Assembly: GCF_001417775.1 (NCBI RefSeq)
Contig: NZ_BBZJ01000015.1
Location: 422,657 to 486,656 of the forward strand
DNA length: 64,000 nucleotides
Direction of reading: 5' to 3'
Origin: Streptomyces sp. TP-A0356
GTDB lineage: Bacteria > Actinomycetota > Actinomycetes > Streptomycetales > Streptomycetaceae
Shown here: one piece after another, positions 52,782 through 60,435 of the stretch
How positions within the stretch are numbered: position 1 is the first letter of the stretch
Layout: the number at the start of each line of letters is the position of its first letter
Made by a program: the position numbers and the translations under genes
Notes under the pieces: model-generated
Seen by the model: only the letters and a program-made list of their open reading frames with translations
Told to the model about the DNA's origin: nothing
Databases searched by the model: none

Positions 52782-52978
52782 GCGGTAGCGACGCTGTCAC
52801 GCAGCACCAGCGGCGCAGGCTCCTGATGCTCATTCGGGAGCACCCGGGTCGCACGGCGGAGGAACTGTCGGCCCGGCTGTCGGCGGCGGACCGGAGCATG
52901 CTTGGCCTCGTGCTGCGGTCGGCTCGCGAGTGCTGCCTGCTCCGGGCCGACGACGAGGGCCGCTACTGGGCCACCTGA
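52778..52978 (+). CDS. Small winged-helix DNA-binding protein
   Basis: 66 residues from TTG 52778, which overlaps the preceding gene's end (TTGA). QHQRRRLLMLIREHPGRTAEELSARLSAADRSMLGLVLRSARECCLLRADDEGRYWAT fits a compact winged helix (helix, recognition helix, beta-wing ending in GRYW). It is likely a transcription regulator within the island. Confidence 0.6.
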   Translation: MSGSDAVTQHQRRRLLMLIREHPGRTAEELSARLSAADRSMLGLVLRSARECCLLRADDEGRYWAT

Positions 52979-53051
52979 CCAGCTGGGACCCGCTTGCCGG
53001 CCTTTAGCTATATCGACCCCAGGGCCGGGCCGAGGCGCCCACAATCCCCGC

Positions 53052-53582
53052 ATGACACTGGCTGCTGCATCCTGGTGGACCGACTGGCCCAAGTTCCTGC
53101 CCGGCTGGCTCGCGTTCGCATGGACGCTGGGCACCGGCGCCCGGAAGGTGTGGCTGCGAAGCCACAAGGTCGCCCTCGGGGCCGCTGACAACGAGCTGCG
53201 TGAGGCTCTGAAGACCGCGCGGACGCTGTTCGAGGACATCACCTCGCAGGGACGCCGCACCGTCGACTGGTTCCAGGCTGCCGAAAGGCGGGAGACCTCC
53301 CGCACGATTCGCGACCTGGCCGACCGCAGGAAGGACCGCATCCTCTGCCAGGAGCTGAAGGCAGTGGCCGATGCCTGGGACAAGGCGTTCGCCGTGGCGC
53401 CACCCATGCGTGTAAGTGACTGGTTCCCGAACGCCAATCTCTCGCCGCAAGTGAGGCAGGAACGGGAGTCGGACCAGCAGCGGTTCGCCGAGCAGGTCAG
53501 CTTCACGCAGACGGGACTGGACCACCTGACGGCGGCCCTTGGCCGTCTCAATGAGCTGGAGCGCCGCACCCTCGGCCGGTGA
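53052..53582 (+). CDS. Island hypothetical with N-terminal membrane segment
   Basis: 176 residues. One hydrophobic N-terminal stretch (WPKFLPGWLAFAWTLGTG) is followed by a long charged helical domain (LREALKTARTLFEDITSQGRRTVDWFQAAERRETSRTIRDLADRRKDRILCQELKAVADAWDKAF...). No family recognised. No ribosome site precedes ATG 53052, so it may be leaderless. It stands alone before the repeat block. Confidence 0.65.
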   Translation: MTLAAASWWTDWPKFLPGWLAFAWTLGTGARKVWLRSHKVALGAADNELREALKTARTLFEDITSQGRRTVDWFQAAERRETSRTIRDLADRRKDRILCQELKAVADAWDKAFAVAPPMRVSDWFPNANLSPQVRQERESDQQRFAEQVSFTQTGLDHLTAALGRLNELERRTLGR

Positions 53583-53613
53583 TCGGAGGGTGCGGGCCGA
53601 GTCCCGCTCGGTC

Positions 53614-54002
53614 CGGACAGCCTGTCCGCCTCCGGACGGCACCCGGACAGGCGGGACACGGCCTGTCCCGGACAGCGGGACAGCAGCGGACAGGACAGGC
53701 GAGGGTGTCCCGGACAGGCGGGACAGGGCCGGACAGGACAGCGGGACAACGGCTCCCGGTCGGGACGGGTTGTCCGGCTCTCCCGCGCGGTGTCCGGTCC
53801 GGCGGACAGGTTGTCCGGCGGCCCGAGGCTGCGTGTCAGCCCAGCGCGTCAGCCCCGGCCGGTCAGGCTGTCAGCCGGTTGTCAGTGGTCCGTTTAGGGG
53901 CGTTTTAGGCACCCCGTCAGGTCGCTTGTCAGGCGCCTGAAACGGCCTCCCGCCTAGGACTCTCCCGGCGATCACGCGGCTGACGCCACAGGCTGTGTCA
54001 GC
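53614..54002. repeat. Dense GGACAG and GTCAG repeat block
   Basis: From 53614 to about 53810, GGACAG occurs eleven times on the plus strand, some two bases apart, with a few CTGTCC or TGTCC complements. From 53834 to 54002, GTCAG occurs eight times with two CTGAC complements. The 500-bp gap has no convincing ORF. Such oriented short repeats suggest a binding locus such as an origin, partition or transfer site. Confidence 0.7.
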
Positions 54003-54088
54003 CCGGTCCCGCTGACGCCAGCACGGCCCGCACCTCGGACATGCGAGAGCCCCGGGCGGGGAGGGCCCGGGGCACGTTTGTGGGGCTG

Positions 54089-54292
54089 TCAGGCTCCCCG
54101 GCCGGTGGGGTACCGGCGGGGGCGCTCGGGCTGCGGCGGCGGGGTGCAGTCGGCCGGGTCGGCGCAGACGATGACTTCGATCTCGGGGCCCGAAGCCCGG
54201 GGAATCCAGTGCCGGATGCCCGCCTCGGTCCACCGGCCGCAGTGCGCGCACGTGCCCTGGGCCGGGGGCGAGGTCATGTCCCACGCCTGCAT
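54089..54292 (-). CDS. Small CxxC island protein
   Basis: 67 residues from ATG 54292, which overlaps the upstream stop as TGATG. C-x2-C (GTCAHCGRWTEAG) and a later pair in VCADPADC could bind zinc. Ends in a Pro/Arg-rich tail. Similar small zinc-ribbon proteins are common on Streptomyces phages and islands. Function unknown. Confidence 0.55.
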   Translation of the reverse strand: MQAWDMTSPPAQGTCAHCGRWTEAGIRHWIPRASGPEIEVIVCADPADCTPPPQPERPRRYPTGRGA

Positions 54293-54486
54293 CACCGGTT
54301 CACCCGTCCGGCGCAGCGGGGGCACTCACACGGCGGGAAGGCAAGGCTGAACGCCGGCTCGTCGGCGGGCGGCACATGCCGGGCGGGCCGGAGGGGGGTG
54401 CGCTGGCCGGTCGCCGGGTCTAAGCGGTAGACCGAGATGGTCAGGCCGGGGTGCGTGGTCTTGTCGTCACTGCCTGTGGTCCTCAT
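54292..54486 (-). CDS. Small island protein with C-terminal CxCxxC
   Basis: 64 residues from ATG 54486 (MRTTGSDDKTTHPGLTISVYRLDPATGQRTPLRPARHV...), ending PPCECPRCAGRVNR. Earlier in-frame ATGs exist and no ribosome site settles the start. It is coupled to the following CxxC protein through TGATG. The paired cysteines suggest metal binding. No family recognised. Confidence 0.5.
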   Translation of the reverse strand: MRTTGSDDKTTHPGLTISVYRLDPATGQRTPLRPARHVPPADEPAFSLAFPPCECPRCAGRVNR

Positions 54487-54604
54487 GGGCTTCAACATCG
54501 CGCGCACCTGTCACACGGCGCGGCGGCGCAGGAGGCGTCACTCCGACGGCGGACGGGGCGTCAAATCGGTGTCATTGCCCAGCCTGCGCGGGTAGCTTGA
54601 TCGC

Positions 54605-55369
54605 ATGACCACACCGAACAGCACACTCCGGGCCGTACGACTCGGTTTATTGATGAGCCAGGACGAGTTCGCCCGTGCGGTGCGGGACGCCGGGCAGCGC
54701 ACGGGCCAGCGCAACGACGCCACGAAGCGGCTCGTGCAGCGCTGGGAGAGCGGCGAGACGGCCGCGCCCCGGCCGGTGTACGCGCGGGCCCTTGAGGCCG
54801 TGACCGGGCTCCCCATCGAGGCTCTGGGGTTCGCGGCCCCAGTGCCGCAGATTCGGGTCACGGGCGACGGGCACGGAGGCCACGACGTACAGGACAGCCC
54901 GGTCGGCATCCCGACCCCCAGCGGCCAGCCGACGACGCAGGCCGCCCCGAGGGGCAACTACTCCGGCATCTGGCTGAGCACGTACGAGTTCTTCAGCTCG
55001 GGACGGGACTCGACCTTCACCGGCAAGCACTACGTGGTGCTGCTCCAGCACGGCAACCGGCTCACCGGCCGCAGCCTGCCGCAGGGGTCGCTGAACCCCG
55101 ACTCGCCGCTGACGCTTGACCTCCAGGTGGAGGGCAACATCGTCACCGGCACGTGGAACGAGCAGACGGCGACTGACGGCTACTACCGAGGGGCGAGGTA
55201 CTTCGGGGCGCTCCAGATGCTGGTGGAGCCGACCGGCCGCCGCATGGCCGGGAAGTGGGTCGGCTTCGGCAAGGAGTTCGACGTGAACTCCGGCCCGTGG
55301 CAACTGGAGTTCGTGGACGCCGACACCAGCAAGGCCACCATCGCCAAGTACAACAAGGCGCCCGAATGA
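54605..55369 (+). CDS. XRE-type regulator with C-terminal beta-rich domain, TTA codon
   Basis: 254 residues. Residues 8-70 form an XRE-like helix-turn-helix (LRAVRLGLLMSQDEFARAVRDAG...KRLVQRWESGETAAPRPVYARALEAVTGLP). After a Pro/Gln linker, residues 118-250 are a beta-rich domain (GNYSGIWLSTYEFFSSGRDSTFTGKHYVVLLQHGNRLTGRSLP...NIVTGTWNEQT...) of unknown ligand. Codon 15 is TTA (54647-54649), so translation should depend on the bldA tRNA. It is the best candidate for the island's control gene. A strong terminator follows. Confidence 0.78.
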   Translation: MTTPNSTLRAVRLGLLMSQDEFARAVRDAGQRTGQRNDATKRLVQRWESGETAAPRPVYARALEAVTGLPIEALGFAAPVPQIRVTGDGHGGHDVQDSPVGIPTPSGQPTTQAAPRGNYSGIWLSTYEFFSSGRDSTFTGKHYVVLLQHGNRLTGRSLPQGSLNPDSPLTLDLQVEGNIVTGTWNEQTATDGYYRGARYFGALQMLVEPTGRRMAGKWVGFGKEFDVNSGPWQLEFVDADTSKATIAKYNKAPE

Positions 55370-55380
55370 CCGGGGGCGGA

Positions 55381-55426
55381 CAGCACGAGGCCCGGCTCGG
55401 CACATAACCAGCCGGGCCTCGTGCTG
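55381..55426 (+). terminator. Terminator after the XRE gene
   Basis: CAGCACGAGGCCCGGCT (55381-55397) pairs perfectly with 55410-55426 around a 12-base AT-richer loop, twelve bases after the XRE stop. A 17-bp GC-rich stem is a strong terminator. Confidence 0.85.
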
Positions 55427-55840
55427 TGTGGGCTCAGGTCAAGTTTTGTAACCCTGGGGGACGTCTCTGAGCAGGCAGTATGCGACGCGGAATCGCACAG
55501 AACCCTTGGTTTGCGTTTGCCGCTCCGGGCGGGTCTACTGCACCTCGGCACACCGGGAGGGAGACCCCCGAACGGAACTGTGTGCAAGGTCACTTGAGGG
55601 ATTCGGCAGCCGGAGCAACACCCAAGAAGCACCCCGGCAGCACCCTAGGAACATCCCAGCAGCACCCCAGGAGCACGTCTCCCCATTTGCAGTCGGCCGA
55701 ATCGCGTTTCGATCGCCCCCGCCTAGACTGCTCACCACATGCAAAGGAGCCCGGTCACCGCCCAGTTGGCCTAGGAAACCGAGGGCGGGGAGCGGACTCC
55801 CTGCGTGTGCCCGTAACCATCGAGAAGTGGAAGGACACAC
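55427..55840. other. 414-bp gap with short direct repeats and a likely promoter
   Basis: No convincing gene. CAGCACCC/AGGA-type direct repeats lie at 55636-55675. TAGACT at 55724-55729 in an AT-richer patch is a candidate -10 for the small gene that follows. A tiny ORF (ATG 55739, 11 codons) sits between them and could be a leader peptide. Confidence 0.4.
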
Positions 55841-56017
55841 ATGCACCATAACCAGTCGAGGCCTGACCTGCACGGGTGGGCCTGGGCTCGTCGCGCAACC
55901 GGGTGGCTGAGGCGTTATCGGCGGGTCATCGTTCTTCGCGCCCTGTACGGCGCGGCGTACGGCGCGAGCACCACGGGCGCCAGCCTGCTCCTGGTCTGGC
56001 TCAGCTCCCGTTTCTGA
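55841..56017 (+). CDS. 58-aa membrane peptide
   Basis: ATG 55841, with GGAAGGA seven bases upstream, encodes MHHNQSRPDLHGWAWARRATGWLRRYRRVIVLRALYGAAYGASTTGASLLLVWLSSRF. A basic, Trp-rich first half is followed by one probable transmembrane helix. It stands alone between a promoter-like region and a terminator, which supports it as a real gene. Function unknown; small basic-plus-TM proteins occur in mobile elements as toxins or holin-like products, but nothing here proves that. Confidence 0.6.
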   Translation: MHHNQSRPDLHGWAWARRATGWLRRYRRVIVLRALYGAAYGASTTGASLLLVWLSSRF

Positions 56018-56031
56018 GCGGAGCCCACGAA

Positions 56032-56063
56032 ACGGGCCCGTCACCTGCTGGTGGCGGGCCCGC
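56032..56063 (+). terminator. Hairpin after the 58-aa gene
   Basis: ACGGGCCCGTCACC (56032-56045) pairs with GGTGGCGGGCCCGC (56050-56063) with G-U pairs and one weak position, around a 4-base loop, 15 bases after the stop. Confidence 0.7.
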
Positions 56064-56162
56064 CGTGTCAGCGATCTCAGGCCTGCCGGCTCGTAACTCA
56101 CCAAGAGACGTGAGCACTTGCGGCCTCTTCCGTTGTCGGTGGTGGCTGTCACAATTCCGTGC

Positions 56163-56636
56163 ATGAGTGATGAGCTGCCGTCGCCCGACATGTCCCTCGC
56201 CCTGGACGCTCCCCAGAACGCTCCCCTCGTGAGTGAGTGGCTGCTCGGCACGAGCGCCGTACTCGCGTATCACCTCGGCAAGTCCGATACGGCGCGAATG
56301 ATCGCCGACGTGTCGTCGGTTGAGGTCCGGCTGTGGAACACCGAGTACGACCACGAGGGCTACCGCATTGTTCTCGTGGTGGAGCCGAGCCTGTACCCCA
56401 CGTACGACGAACGAGCGCTGGAGGGCATCGCTGAGGTGGTGCGAGAGGTGCTGTGGGGGTCAGGCAAGTCCGTTGATGAGCTCGTCGCCCGGCCGTCGAT
56501 TCCTCGCCTCGGCCCGGACTGGCGCAGGCAGGTCAAGACTGCCGACGGCCCCAAGCCCAGCAATCAGGGGCGAAGGCAGCAGCTCGAACCCAGTCATCCG
56601 GTGGAAGACCAGCTTCGCTTCGCCAACGAGTGGTAG
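56163..56636 (+). CDS. N-terminal part of a nuclease-like protein, ended by in-frame TAG
   Basis: 157 codons from ATG 56163 (MSDELPSPDMSLALDAPQNAPLVSEWLLGTSAVLAYHLG...), mixed alpha/beta, ending ...HPVEDQLRFANEW then TAG (56634-56636). The next ORF continues in exactly the same frame with RDVYRVLKG, so the two were probably one 264-residue protein in which a codon such as TAC became TAG. No ribosome site precedes the ATG, so the message may be leaderless. The N-terminal part has no recognised family. Confidence 0.65.
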   Translation: MSDELPSPDMSLALDAPQNAPLVSEWLLGTSAVLAYHLGKSDTARMIADVSSVEVRLWNTEYDHEGYRIVLVVEPSLYPTYDERALEGIAEVVREVLWGSGKSVDELVARPSIPRLGPDWRRQVKTADGPKPSNQGRRQQLEPSHPVEDQLRFANEW

Positions 56637-56642
56637 CGGGAC

Positions 56643-56957
56643 GTGTACCGGGTGCTCAAGGGGCGGCAGGCCACACTGCCGGACAACGAGACGATCGGGA
56701 TCATGCCACTCGGTGGGATGCGGGTGAGGGGCTGGACGTTCGAGCCGGACCTGTTGGTCACCTATCGCGGATACGCCGGAGTGATCGAGATCGACGGCCC
56801 GCAGCACAAGGGCCACGCCGGTTACGACCACAGCCGTAGCCGTCTGTTCCTGCACTCCGGCGTGAAGGTAGTCGACCGGCTGAACGTGGAGGAAGTGAAG
56901 ACCCTGGCGGAGGTCGAGAAGTTCGTGGATGACTTCCTGGCCCAGCTCAAGCGGTAG
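56643..56957 (+). CDS. PD-(D/E)XK nuclease-like C-terminal part
   Basis: 104 residues from GTG 56643, in the same frame as the gene before and two codons past its TAG. FEPDLLVTYRGYAGVIEIDGPQHKGHAGYDHSRSRLFLHSGVKVVDRLNVEEV has the D...ExDG...HK core of DUF559/Vsr-like PD-(D/E)XK endonucleases (D in EPDLLV, E-x-D in VIEIDG, then K). It could be made separately, or together with the upstream part by readthrough. Likely a DNA nuclease of the island. Confidence 0.65.
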   Translation: MYRVLKGRQATLPDNETIGIMPLGGMRVRGWTFEPDLLVTYRGYAGVIEIDGPQHKGHAGYDHSRSRLFLHSGVKVVDRLNVEEVKTLAEVEKFVDDFLAQLKR

Positions 56958-56965
56958 ACAGCGCA

Positions 56966-56992
56966 GAGCCCCCGTCGGGTGACGGGGGGCTC
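56966..56992. terminator. Terminator between nuclease and recombinase genes
   Basis: GAGCCCCCGTC (56966-56976) pairs with GACGGGGGGCTC (56981-56992) around GGGT, with one bulged G, nine bases after the nuclease stop and before the convergent recombinase 3' end. Confidence 0.8.
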
Positions 56993-57088
56993 AGTCGGCC
57001 TTGTCCGGGGCTCCGGCGGGCCGGGAGGGCCGGGCTGGTGGCGTTGGGCCCGGGGGCCGGCGCGGCCGGGAGGGGGCCGCTCAGCGGC

Positions 57089-58758
57089 TCAGGCTGCCCC
57101 CGTCCACTCGATGCGCACCGACTCGGGGTTGAAGTACTTCGATCCGGGCGCCCACCCGGCCGTCCGGCCGGAGGTCGCGGGCAGGATCGTCACCACGGAC
57201 AGGACGGCGACGATCTCGCGCCGCCGCTCCAGGCTGTACGCCCCGCGCCACCAGGTCAGCGCCTCGTCCGGGTCGGCCTGATGACGTTTCACCAGCTCCG
57301 GCAGGTCGATGTCCTCGAACGCGCCACGCCCGGCAGCGGCCGACGCGGCAACGGCCTCAGCCATCTGCTGCTCGACGGCGGCGATCTTCTCCTTGATCCT
57401 CCGGGCAGCCGACCGGTACTCCACGGGGTCGGAGTCGTCGTCGTCAGCGAACGCCTCGGCCAGACCCCTGAGGCGGGCCGTCAGCGCGGCGTGCCGGGCG
57501 CTCAGGTCCCCGCTGGGCTGTGCCTGCGGGGCCGGAGGCCAGAACGGATCACGCACCGTCTCCCAGACGATCTGGGCGATGATGATCCGCTCCGCGTGCT
57601 CGTCCACGGCGCTGGCCTGGCGGGACACGTGCCCGCCGGTACGGCATGTGTAGACCGAGCCATTGCGGGAGGTGCCCCGGCCGGTGGTCTGCACGGGGCC
57701 GCCACAGTGGCATCGGTACAGGCCACCACCCAGGTACTTGCGGGTGGGTCCGGGCGTGGTGCGGCGTGCGGGGCTCTTGAGGACCGCGTCACAGATCCGC
57801 CACGTCTCCTCGTCCACGACCGGGAGCCACGCCCCCCTACCGGCCTCGGCCCCGTCGACCTCCATGATCCCTGCGTTGCGGGGCCTGCGCAGCAGCTTGA
57901 GCAGCGTGGTCGGCGTCCAGTCGCCAGGGGTTGGCTCGGTGCGGGTGCCGTCGGGCAGACGCTTGCGGCGGGCGGGGGTGCGGACACCGGCAGCCTGCCA
58001 TGTGCGAAGCACAGAGCGGACCGACTGGCCGTCAGCGACCATGCGGGTGGCGTCCCGCAGGTGCCACGCCTCGGACCCCTCAGCAAGGTCAGGCTCCGCC
58101 GTGCAGCCCTTCGGACACGCAACCGTCACCGCCGTGATGGCGGCCCCGTCCTCGTCGCGCACGACCGAGACGGTGAAGCCGTCGGTGGCGCCGCACTCAG
58201 GGCAGACCAGGGAGCGCGGGGTGATGCCGTCGGCCTCGTACCCGAACGGTCGGCCGCCGCTCCGGAATGTGCCGTCACGGACGTTGTCCTTCTTGGCGTC
58301 GGCCACGCGTTCCCGATCAGCTCGGACTCGTACTGCGCCTGACTGGCGGCGTCCCGGGCCGACTTGCGGCCGTCGGCCGTCGACAGGTCGAACCGGCCTG
58401 CCTTGACAGTCTGCACGTGCAGGTTGAGCCGCTGCACGAGGTCGTGGAAGTGCAGGTAGTCCTGGCGGGTCTTGGGCTCGTACAAGCGCCGGTACAGGCG
58501 GGTGGGGGCGAGGGCCAGGACGCCGTCCGCGTGCCCGGCCTCCAAGTACTTGATCATGTTGGCGTAGTCCGGCCGGAGCTTGCCGGAGTACGCGCTGCGG
58601 TCGTCGTCCACGAACACCTTGACCACGTCGTCGCCGTTGCGGTCGGCGAGCTTGCGGCACTGTGCCTCCCGGCGCGTCACGCCGTTCTGGCGTCCCTCGC
58701 GGTCGTCGCTGATGCGGGCGTAGATCACCATGCGTCGCGGCTGCTGAGTGCGTGTCAT
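57089..58758 (-). pseudogene. Large serine recombinase (integrase), apparent -1 frameshift
   Basis: ATG 58758 opens MTRTQQPRRMVIYARISDDREGRQNGVTRREAQ..., a serine-resolvase catalytic domain with nucleophile Ser17. The frame holds to about 58315 (AASQAQYESELI) and then runs into a dead end. The continuation (RERVADAKKDNVRDGTFRSGGRPFGYEADG..., recombinase domain, zinc-ribbon with CRTGGH-type cysteines, long coiled coil, ending VRIEWTGAA) is one base away and ends at 57089. One added base gives about 556 residues. It is the integrase of the island. Confidence 0.85.
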
Positions 58759-58817
58759 CGATGCCTCCTCGGGGCTTACTTCGAGTGTCGCCCTAAGGGG
58801 GGTCTACCCGAATACCC

Positions 58818-58892
58818 GACGACACCGGCGAACTGCTGCCGGACGGCCGGGCGGTGGCACCGCTGCGTGTGGCGGACCGCACCGGCAGCTGA
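58818..58892 (+). pseudogene. DUF5999 gene, 3' fragment right of the island
   Basis: GAC GAC ACC GGC GAA CTG CTG CCG ... encodes DDTGELLPDGRAVAPLRVADRTGS and stops at 58892. It is exactly the missing end of the DUF5999 gene whose start is at 50452, joined through the shared CGACGA. It confirms the right boundary of the island. Confidence 0.8.
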
Positions 58893-58981
58893 GCCGCCGG
58901 GTCAGGCCACCGGTGCCGTGAGGCCGAGCCGCTCGGGAAGCGGATCGCGGGCTGTGGGTGCGCCGGGCGGCAGGGGCCGGG

Positions 58982-60283
58982 TCAGGCCTCGTCCCGCATC
59001 AACGCCAGCAGCCGGTCCAGGACCCGGGAGCCGCCCGCGCGGACGCCGTCGTGTTCGAACTCGTCCGTGACCCAGGTATGCAGGCCGCGGATCGTACGGG
59101 CCGTCTCCAGGGCGTGGCCGGTGTCCACGTACATGTCGTCGTGGTAGATCGCCGCGGCCACCGGCACCTCGTTGGCGGCGAGGCGCGCGCGGTCGTACAG
59201 CGGGGTCCAGTCGGTGCGCCCGGCGAGCAGGTGCGCGGTCTCCCGCAGCGGTCGCAGCGCCGGGTCGTTGTCGAACATCCAGGGGTGCACCGACTCGCCC
59301 GTGAACAGGAGCGGTTCGTCGTCCGTCAGCGTCTTCGCCGCGTCGAACTGCGGGAACTCCGCACGCACCCGCTCCGCCGACCAGGCGGTGGGCCGGTCGT
59401 CCTGGCCGTAGATCGCCTCGTGGACCAGCGCGTAGAGGGGGTGGCCCGCGTACGAGAGGAGGCTTTGCACCTCCTCCTGGAAGGCGTCGGAGAGCGCGAA
59501 GCCCTGCCCGGTGCGGACGAAGGCGTCCTCGAGGAGGAAGTGCAGGCGGTGGCTGCCCTCGCTGCCGCCGAGCAGGATGCCGAGGGACTGGAAGGCTTCC
59601 ACGGTGAGCCGGTAGCCGCCGGGAAGGACCGGCTCGTGCTGGAGCAGGTGCTCGGCGATCCGGCGGGCGCGTTCGACGTCCTGGGGGTAGCGCGCGTAGT
59701 GGGCGTCGACCTTGCGTTCGATGCGTGGGTACGCGGCCCGGTAGACGTCGTCCGCGTGCGCGTCGAGGGAGGGCAGCCCACCGGTGATCACGGCGGCGCC
59801 CAGACCCTCGGGTGCTGCCGACAGGTAGTGCACGGTGCAGAAGCCGCCGAAGCTCTGGCCGAGGACCGTCCACGGGGCACCGCCGGTGACCTGCGGGCGG
59901 ATGGCCTCGCAGTCGCGGACGATGGAGTCCGCGCGGAAGTGGGTCAGATACTCGGCCTGCTCGCGGGAGCCGCCGCGCAGGGGGAGCGTCTGCCGGTTGG
60001 CGGGGGTGGAGGAGCCGGTGCCGCGCTGGTCGAGGAGGAGGACGCGGTACTCCTCCAGGGCCCGGCCGAGCCATGCCTGCTTCCCGATGAAACGGTTGGC
60101 CCCGAAGCCTGGTCCACCCTGGAGGTAGATCAGCCAGGGCAGGTCGTCATCCGCCTTGCCGCTCGCGACGACCTCCCGCGCGTACAGCTCGATGGTCTCG
60201 CCCGCGGGGTCGTCGTGGTCGAGGGGCACGGTGAAGCGTCGGTCGGTGAGGACGACGCCGGGCTGGCGATAGGTGAGGCTCAA
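58982..60283 (-). CDS. Alpha/beta fold hydrolase, proline iminopeptidase-like
   Basis: About 433 residues, the length of the actinomycete proline-iminopeptidase/prolyl aminopeptidase group. LIYLQGGPGFGANRF is the family's HGGPG oxyanion region, LLLDQRGTGSSTP follows, and GQSFGG is the nucleophile elbow. The catalytic Asp and His lie in the C-terminal VPVAAAIYHDDMYVDTGHALETAR. TTG 60283 is preferred because GGGAG stands five bases upstream and the protein then begins at SLTYRQPG; GTG 60331 would add 16 residues. Expected role: release of N-terminal proline from peptides. Confidence 0.85.
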   Translation of the reverse strand: MSLTYRQPGVVLTDRRFTVPLDHDDPAGETIELYAREVVASGKADDDLPWLIYLQGGPGFGANRFIGKQAWLGRALEEYRVLLLDQRGTGSSTPANRQTLPLRGGSREQAEYLTHFRADSIVRDCEAIRPQVTGGAPWTVLGQSFGGFCTVHYLSAAPEGLGAAVITGGLPSLDAHADDVYRAAYPRIERKVDAHYARYPQDVERARRIAEHLLQHEPVLPGGYRLTVEAFQSLGILLGGSEGSHRLHFLLEDAFVRTGQGFALSDAFQEEVQSLLSYAGHPLYALVHEAIYGQDDRPTAWSAERVRAEFPQFDAAKTLTDDEPLLFTGESVHPWMFDNDPALRPLRETAHLLAGRTDWTPLYDRARLAANEVPVAAAIYHDDMYVDTGHALETARTIRGLHTWVTDEFEHDGVRAGGSRVLDRLLALMRDEA

Positions 60284-60435
60284 CAGGGCTCCCGAGACGG
60301 ACGGCTTCCAGGCCGCGTCCCAGTTCAGCACATGTTCCCGGGGCGTCGGCGCCCGGGGATCGAGAAGCCCGTTTACTGCCCGGCGCTCAGCCGGTCGCCT
60401 CGCCCGTAAGACGGCGGCGGCGCCGCGGGAAGGAT

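Larger units (their letters stand above)
50578..58823. mobile_element. 8.2-kb site-specific integrated island (satellite or prophage remnant)
   Basis: The element lies between two halves of a DUF5999 gene. The junctions share CGACGA followed by one mismatch and AC (left ttCGACGAgAC near 50570-50579, right ccCGACGAcAC near 58817-58825). At its right end is a large serine recombinase gene; HTH, zinc-finger, XRE-regulator and nuclease-like genes follow inside. No capsid, portal, relaxase, TraB or replication gene is seen, so it is not an intact phage or conjugative element. The exact crossover dinucleotide cannot be fixed from one sequence. Confidence 0.75.

Noticed and set aside
53539..53940. 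ORFs through the GGACAG repeat block
   Set aside because: Their residues simply translate the repeats (DRTG, GQAG and similar), with no start signal or fold-like pattern.
50578..58823. Reading the island as a complete prophage or an AICE
   Set aside because: No portal, capsid, tail, large terminase, replication initiator, TraB or tyrosine integrase/Xis pair is present.
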